DNA from: Haliclystus octoradiatus
Lineage: Eukaryota; Cnidaria; Staurozoa; Stauromedusae; Haliclystidae
Length of the DNA: 64,000 nucleotides
Direction: 5' to 3'
Assembly: GCA_916610825.1 (NCBI GenBank)
Contig: OU744454.1
Coordinates: 6,922,188 to 6,986,187 of the forward strand
Shown: one piece after another, positions 58,171-64,000 of the stretch
How the letters are laid out: each line of letters begins with the position of its first letter
Position numbering within the stretch: the first letter of the stretch is position 1
Notes under the pieces: model-generated
The model's database searches: none
What the model was told of the DNA's origin: nothing
What the model saw: the letters and a program-made list of their open reading frames with translations, nothing else
Made by a program: the position numbers and the translations under genes

Positions 58171-59559
58171 ATGGCAATAATTCTTCGATTATAAATCAGA
58201 ATATCAATTCGAATACCTCAATGTTGCCAAATATTATTTCGTGTAAATTATTAATTAATTGGATATTATAGTAATTGATATTGTAATAATACGATGAAGG
58301 AATAGCGAGATTTACGAATTGGACATTATTTGGATTTCAAAAAGTTTACGCACAAAATTTTATGTTGTTTCCATGCCTTGTTGTTAATATTTTATGAACT
58401 TGTGTGACTACTGGACTGTTAGTTATGATGACCACTCAGGTCGGCAGTATCATTATCAACGCCCTGCTTGCTGAACAACTTGAATGAAATTGGAAATCTG
58501 ATTAGTAATTAGTATCAGTGATTACACAATTATCAATTATGTATCTTTAATTCTGTATTTCTGGATTGTCCGTATTTAGTCAATGTCCCGTTATTAGTAA
58601 TTTTGTTTTGTATAAGTATTATCAAATGTTTTACAATTACTAATGGACAAACAAATCCAGGAACTGGATATCACTGTTGCCTTACAAGTTTTATTGAATT
58701 GTTTTCATTCCTTAAAGTTGAAAATATTTTGTGTGACTACTGGATTGTAGTTATGTCGGCTTCTCAAGTCAGCACTTTCATTTTCAACGCGTGCTGGAGG
58801 GCAGGTCTAAAACTCGGACACAGGTAAAATGCCGGATAAAAAACACAGATAAAATTCCATTGTTCTTTCTTATCTCACACTTCTGCTCCCGCGTCTGGTT
58901 AACTCGCGTTCAGCGGCAGAAAACAACATCAAGTTAATATATTTTTAAACAACGTTTATTCAAAACATGACCATTTTAAAGTTGAAATCTTCAACATTCT
59001 AACGTAACAAAAACGTTAATTACAATCGAATTGTATCATTCAAAACGTATATCTATTTGAAATTAATTATCTCAAGCAATACAATTTGTCAATTTAGAAC
59101 CAATATACAGTTACAGTTTAATAAAATTCACAGTTTAATATGTTAAATTTGCCAAAACCAATGCTGCACTGTTATTATTTCTATTTGCGTTATTCTGCAG
59201 TGTGATTGTGGTTCCGTTATGCCGTAGTTGATATTGCTATGTTCTATGTTTATGGAAATTAGACAAATAAGATTTATTTTCGTGCCGGAACTAACTTGCT
59301 GATGAGTCCTGAATCTCTGATCTGTTGTTGAGCAGTGATTCTTTAGCGCATATAATTTCGTATTTCTCAACTAATGTATTATTTACAAAAGCCGTGTTAA
59401 TTCACGTGCAATTTCATTTAGATATGAAGAACAAAAGTCATTTTGACTTTTGAATGATTTAAATAAAAAAGAGCAACAACTCGATCTGGAGAAACAGAGT
59501 CGAAGGAGTAGAAAAATCCAATTTCAACGAAAAACCGATAATAACCGAAATACTTGACT

Positions 59560-59650
59560 AGCTCCATGTCCCGCTTACTCTGATTTGCCGAATTTCGATG
59601 GTTGGTCACTTTACGAACATATCAAAACCGTCATCAAATAAGTGAGACTT
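59560..59650 (-). repeat. Partial copy of the GACTTGCCCAAGTCTCAC repeat
   Basis: ATGTCCCGCTTACTCTGATT and AACATATCAAAACCGTCATC then AAATAAGTGAGACTT follow the pattern of the copy at 60766-60873, more diverged. Confidence 0.45.
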
Positions 59651-60765
59651 CAACCGAAATGCTGGAGTTACAGCGTTTTATTTAGACAAAATAGATAAAT
59701 CTAGCCTTATGTAAAATGATCACCGGTGGGTGGAAAGTTAAATGTCCCTCGCACTAAAACAGGCAACAAAACTCATTGTTTATCTTAATATGTCATCCTC
59801 AGACATGTATCGAAGTCAATTAAAAAACTTAATGAAAAAGTGTTATGTCCATATTTTGTAACTGCCATATCTAAGTGCGATTTCACTACTTTTCAGATTT
59901 TGAAAAAAGCCAGTTACTATGTTTCTCCGACTTGTTTGTCTGTCAAATGAGAACGAGGCGTGTCGATGTCTTGATATCACTTTATATAGTTCTTACATGT
60001 ATTCAAAATACAAATAATTTCTTAGAATTCGAATTGCGGACCCAACTAAAATTAAAATGGTCGGTTTTAAAGTTTAAATATAAACTAGAGGCTTAGATTA
60101 GAAAAACACGGAAAACCTGCTTCTTCAAAGTCATTGAATCAAACTTAGGTCGACCTAGAAGGCTATTACTACATAGAGTTAAATACCCTTTAAAGTGGGA
60201 GTAGTATAGAACCCGACCTGATAACATCAATGGCATGAATTTTTTTTGATCTGGAAATTGTTGTAAGCTCCAATATTACCTTAATATATTAACTAATACG
60301 CATGCGTACTGAAGCAATACAATTTGCGTGCTCATGACCAAGTGTTCAGTTGGCAACAAAAATCGAATCCATCAACATCGTTATATCGTAATGATAGTAG
60401 AAATATCATATTTACAATAAACATTTAAAGTATACTATTATTAGCCCATCAATCATATTAACATCAACAACGAAGAACAAAGAAGCAGCTGACACACGGT
60501 ATGACATTATAATTTATTAGTTTAGTTTAGTGTTAAATTAATCATTACTCATATAATCAATATAGCTAACTCATTTTACCTTTCCTATCTTATAGTTTAA
60601 TACAATTGTTTCAAAAGTCTGAGGGTGACATTTTCATTTTACAAAGATCCTCAGCGATATTTGGGTCAAAACACAACATTGAAGGCATTTGTCACCAAGA
60701 AATCATTTCCAGATCGAAACAAAATTTAGGCCATTGTTTATTTCACGTCGGGTTGTACTACATCT

Positions 60766-60873
60766 GTTGACTGATCTTTAAGTCCCGCTTTGATATACCA
60801 CACTTTGACGAGCGGTAAGCTTTCCGACATATCAAAATCGTCAAAGTAAAAGTGAGACATGGGCAAGTCAACT
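60766..60873 (-). repeat. Dispersed repeat, copy of the family at 15090
   Basis: In reverse complement: TTGACTTGCCCATGTCTCAC, GACGATTTTGATATGTCGG, GCGGGACTTAAAGATCAG. It is almost the same order and spacing as 15090-15203. Confidence 0.65.
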
Positions 60874-61487
60874 ACATGTGTAAAGATAGTCTGGAGGTTT
60901 ATTCTCATTTTAAGTAAACTTGCGATGTCAAATAATAAAGATAAGCAATACGGTAAATTAGTAGTTTTGTTTAGTGCATTTTATTGATAATGTACTTCCC
61001 ATCTTCTCTGTTCATGATAAAGATTGAGCTTCCTTCTTTTAGGCCAGATATACCTATTGAGTGTAAATCTTCAATTAGCTGCTGTTGAAATGTTCCTCTG
61101 AGGGCAAGTATCATTGTTAAGGGCATCAATTGTTTTCTCAAAGCCTGTCCTATCAACGCTAACCTTTAATTTCTCGTAACAACGGCTGCTCGGATTGATC
61201 GGGAGCGCTTATATAGATGCAACTTTAGTTGATAGCTAAGCTTCTGTGATTAATGTATGCCCAGGGCCCAATATCTATATATAAATGCCCCCTTAGTCAA
61301 CCATAATTAGTCAACTTGAAAGGTTGCTTCTAATTTATCAAAACTGGTCTCATTTTCATGAAATCTTTTAATTTGTATTCATACATGTCCAGGTTTGACA
61401 TTATTAGTAGTAGTAGTAGTATAGACAGTCACATTATAGGAATGTGCCGTCCATCTTACGCCTTACATATTTGCTACACAAAGAACG

Positions 61488-62235
61488 CTACAAAACACGG
61501 TCAGACATAGCTGACAAAGAAAATTTTAAATAACACAATTCACGATACAAAACATTATGAAAAGATACTACTCTGCTATAGCCCCGTCGAAGCATCTCCT
61601 TCGGTTGCCAATGAAGGATGTCATGCAGCGGTTGAGGGGCATACGTCTTTGATCTTCCGATGTGACCGAAAAAAGACATCTGACGTTGGTGAGCAATAGC
61701 AGAGGCAGAAGGGGAAAGTTTTCTAAGTTTAGCAGTAGACAGTAAGTACGGGCCAATGTACTCCTAAAGCATGCCGAAGCATGGCGTCATAAGCTGAGTC
61801 AAGTCGGGTCAAGAGTGAGGTTGATAGAACCCACGTTTCAGATGCATATAATAGAACAGGTTCTATCGTGTGTCTGAACAGTCTTAACTTAACGTCAGTG
61901 TTGACATCGGACGCCCAGAATTTATTCAGACCTCTAATGGCTGCCCAAGCCTGGCCTGTACGTTGTGTTAAATCATCTGAAGAAGATGGAAGTACAGAAT
62001 CTACACGTTCTATGTCACCATTAGATGTAGCAAGGTGTGCCTGTTTTATGCCTAAAGCAATAAATTTCGTCTTAGTCGTGTTAATTGTCAAGCCTACCGT
62101 TTTACTAACCCGTTCAACTTCATCAAGAAGCTGTTGTGCATCAGATATGCTATTTGTTAAGATAGCAATATCGTCTTCAGGGTTAAGGTTTGACATCCAG
62201 TGATAACTATAGTCATTGGCATGCCTCGCTCTCAT
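61488..62235 (-). mobile_element. LINE reverse transcriptase C-terminal fragment
   Basis: On the minus strand 62235-61729 encodes DDIAILTNSISDAQQLLDEV, TINTTKTKFIALG, a QRTGQAWAAIRGLNK segment and VLLYASETWVLS. This is the order seen from the RT active site to the connection region of LINE ORF2. The usual YADD is PEDD here. A frameshift near 61740 leads to MSFFGHIGRSKTYAPQPLHD, the next conserved block (61679-61488). Both ends are missing and it is inactive. It lies inside the Mutator-like element. Confidence 0.8.
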
Positions 62236-62542
62236 TTGAGAGACCTACACGTTAACGTTGCTGAAAGTGAACTATCGGTATTTTGAAAACCCCTAAAAAT
62301 ATCCCCATATCAACTTGAATGGCTGTATCTGATTACAATCAAGATATATTGTCATGAAATGTTTCCAATTATATCCGATGTATACATCTAATGACTATAT
62401 ATCGTGATATCAAGCAAGGCCGAAAATAGTACGGGTGTATAGGGGTGCGTGACACTCCAACTTTTGATTTCGGAAGTTTTGGAAAAACAGCTTCTTGCTT
62501 GCTAGAATAGCGAAAACATATACCATGCATTTTTAACGGCAT

Positions 62543-62869
62543 TTGGCTGCCAAAAGAAATCCATTGACTCTAAGTAAGTTACAATTAAAGCCTTTATTTC
62601 CAAACTCAATCAATCACCGTAAGACAATAATTTACGCGAAATTAACACAACAATCAAATGGCAAGGATATAGAGTCGTATAATGACAATCCTAGTAAAGT
62701 TAGTCAACACTGTTCATCTTGTCGGTATATAGAAACAAAAAAATCTTATCCGGCTGAAGGACATGTCCTGTGCTTTTCTAAAGGAGATGATGGATTTGGA
62801 ATCACGCATTATATAGACATTATAGAAGGAGTAACTCAGCTCTCGATCAAATATTCAGTTATGGTCTAG
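62543..62869 (+). CDS. Unassigned 108-codon frame inside the Mutator-like element
   Basis: Open from ATG 62543 to a stop at 62869. The C-terminal half (QHCSSCRYIETKKSYPAEGH, then FSKGDDGFGITHYIDI) has balanced composition and could be part of a captured or element-encoded gene. The first half is less protein-like. There is no known domain, and no splice partners are visible. Treat as uncertain. Confidence 0.25.
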   Translation: MAAKRNPLTLSKLQLKPLFPNSINHRKTIIYAKLTQQSNGKDIESYNDNPSKVSQHCSSCRYIETKKSYPAEGHVLCFSKGDDGFGITHYIDIIEGVTQLSIKYSVMV

Positions 62870-63681
62870 CAATCATCCAACATCGCAAATAGAGACAGTA
62901 TATACTGACGCATTCATTTCGAAATAGAATATACTTGCGGAAAGAGTACACATATAAAGGGTACTGTTATACACTGATACTATCCACTCAATATAAGATC
63001 ATTTGGGAATACAGGGTTTTTATCAAATCTATTAATTCCTGTAAAAGGTTGTTTTGAGATCGTTAATATATTTAACAGTTATCAATTTTTAATTGATCTA
63101 TGAAAAAAGAAACCAATAACGGATATTTGTCTTGTCTGCTGGTAGAATATAGATTTTATTGCTTCGTGTATTACCTTATGACTGCACACAGAACTCTGCA
63201 GGCATCTGAATTAGTACATATAATACAGTAGTTGAGAAATACGAAATTATATGCGCTATAATAATCACTGCTTAACAAAACATCAGAAATCAGGACTCAT
63301 CAGCAAGTTCCGGCAATAAAATGCACGAAAACAAATCTTATTTATCTCATTTCCATCAACATGGCAATATCAACTACTGCATAACGGAGCCACAATCACA
63401 CTGAAGAATAACGCAAATAGAAATAATAACAGCGCAGCATTGGTATTGACAAATTTAACTATATTAAACTGTGAATTATATAAAATTCGATTGTAATTAA
63501 CGTTTTTGTTACGTTAGAATGTTGAAGATGTTAACGTTAAAATGCTTGTTTTCTGCCGCTGAACGCGAGTTAACTAGACGCGGGAGCAGAAGTGTGATAT
63601 ACGGAAGAACAATGGAATTTTATCTGTGTTTTTTATCCGGCATTTTACCTGTGTCCGGGTTTTAGACCTGCCGCGTGCTGG

Positions 63682-64000
63682 ACAATCATAAAATTCGTGG
63701 TCAACCTGACGGAGCATTTTGCGACCTGTCTTATGTATTCAGATAGTAGCATTTGTTCGTATTAATAATGTGCTCAGTTGTATTGTATACCCGACTTCAT
63801 AGAATTTTGTCTTCCGTCATAATGTGTGTTAAGTTTAGCATGTTTACAGAACCACTTAGGGCTTAATTATTATTCAAATTTGAAAATTCATTATATACAT
63901 ATATGTTACATGTAAAACTGTTTATCGATCTTTTTACAAATTTCTTGAAAATGATATAAGAGCATTTATTTTAGTAGCACTTATTCTTATATTAAGTTAG
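63682..64000. other. Right flank of the Mutator-like element
   Basis: AT-rich flank; nothing recognised. Confidence 0.4.

Larger units (their letters stand above)
58798..63672. mobile_element. 4.9 kb Mutator-like element with long TIRs
   Basis: GCGTGCTGG stands at 58789-58797 and again at 63673-63681, a 9 bp target duplication. The arms are reverse complements: GCAGGTCTAAAACTCGGACA at 58801 against TGTCCGGGTTTTAGACCTGC at the right end. Pairing continues through GAACGCGAGTTAAC, TTACGTTAGAATG and CTGATGAGTCCTGA to about 59385 on the left and 63228 on the right. Long TIRs with a 9 bp duplication are the hallmark of Mutator-like elements. No MULE transposase is recognised inside; the interior holds a LINE fragment, two dispersed repeats and an unassigned frame. 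Confidence 0.8.

Noticed and set aside
1..64000. CRISPR array, operons, bacterial promoters
   Set aside because: Split genes, LINEs and metazoan extracellular domains show animal DNA. The tandem repeats seen lack spacer structure.

Overview
This is AT-rich animal DNA. It has split genes with GT/AG introns, small and modular secreted proteins, and a very high density of transposons (PIF/Harbinger, hAT, Mutator-like, foldback-like, Helitron-like, Penelope-like, LINE, TTAA-flanked MITEs). The extracellular domains (PAN/apple, fibrinogen-related, thrombospondin type 1) point to an invertebrate metazoan such as a tunicate, other invertebrate deuterostome or lophotrochozoan. I cannot name the species. 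There is a 500-base assembly gap at 33735-34234.

Layout. 1-7555: a foldback-like element whose arms are built of ~157 bp sub-repeats in opposite orientation. Its interior is a head-to-tail dimer of a ~3.05 kb non-coding unit, each unit carrying a tRNA-like segment. 7574-21816: two paralogous three-exon genes on the plus strand (8734-13062 and 17247-21816). Each encodes a signal peptide, a Gly/Arg/Pro-rich linker and a basic domain with the same 8-cysteine spacing. Their introns hold a TTCGGCGCAAC array, a LINE fragment, a TIR element and a Helitron-like piece. A duplicated signal-peptide exon lies beside the foldback arm, and a decayed relative lies at 32191-32313.

22286-26128 (minus): a complete four-exon secreted PAN-fibrinogen-related lectin gene. 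Two of its introns carry no recognised repeat; the third holds a Penelope-like fragment with inverted flanks and a separate TIR element. 26962-30423: a PIF/Harbinger transposon with an apparently intact DDE transposase and a broken Myb/SANT partner gene. A 400 bp MITE at 37828-38227 shares its terminus. 30800-36536: nested MITEs, a ghost exon, a repeat array, the gap and a minus-strand LINE.

39896-43441: a third small secreted cysteine-containing protein in three exons with a poly(A) signal. 46165-52762: the 3' exons of a modular secreted protein (a possible DNRLRE-like beta-sandwich, then TSP1, then PAN), all phase-1 at each shared boundary. A 1.8 kb hAT-like element with a ~195 bp tandem array sits in one of its introns. 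58798-63672: a 4.9 kb element with ~450-580 bp inverted repeats and a 9 bp duplication, as expected of Mutator-like elements.

Taken together the host genes are all predicted to be secreted: two cationic cysteine-rich peptides, a third small secreted protein, a fibrinogen-type lectin and a TSP1/PAN adhesive protein. This would suit surface defence, mucus or extracellular matrix, but that is inference. The most novel part is the small 8-cysteine family with its exon duplication and ghost copy.
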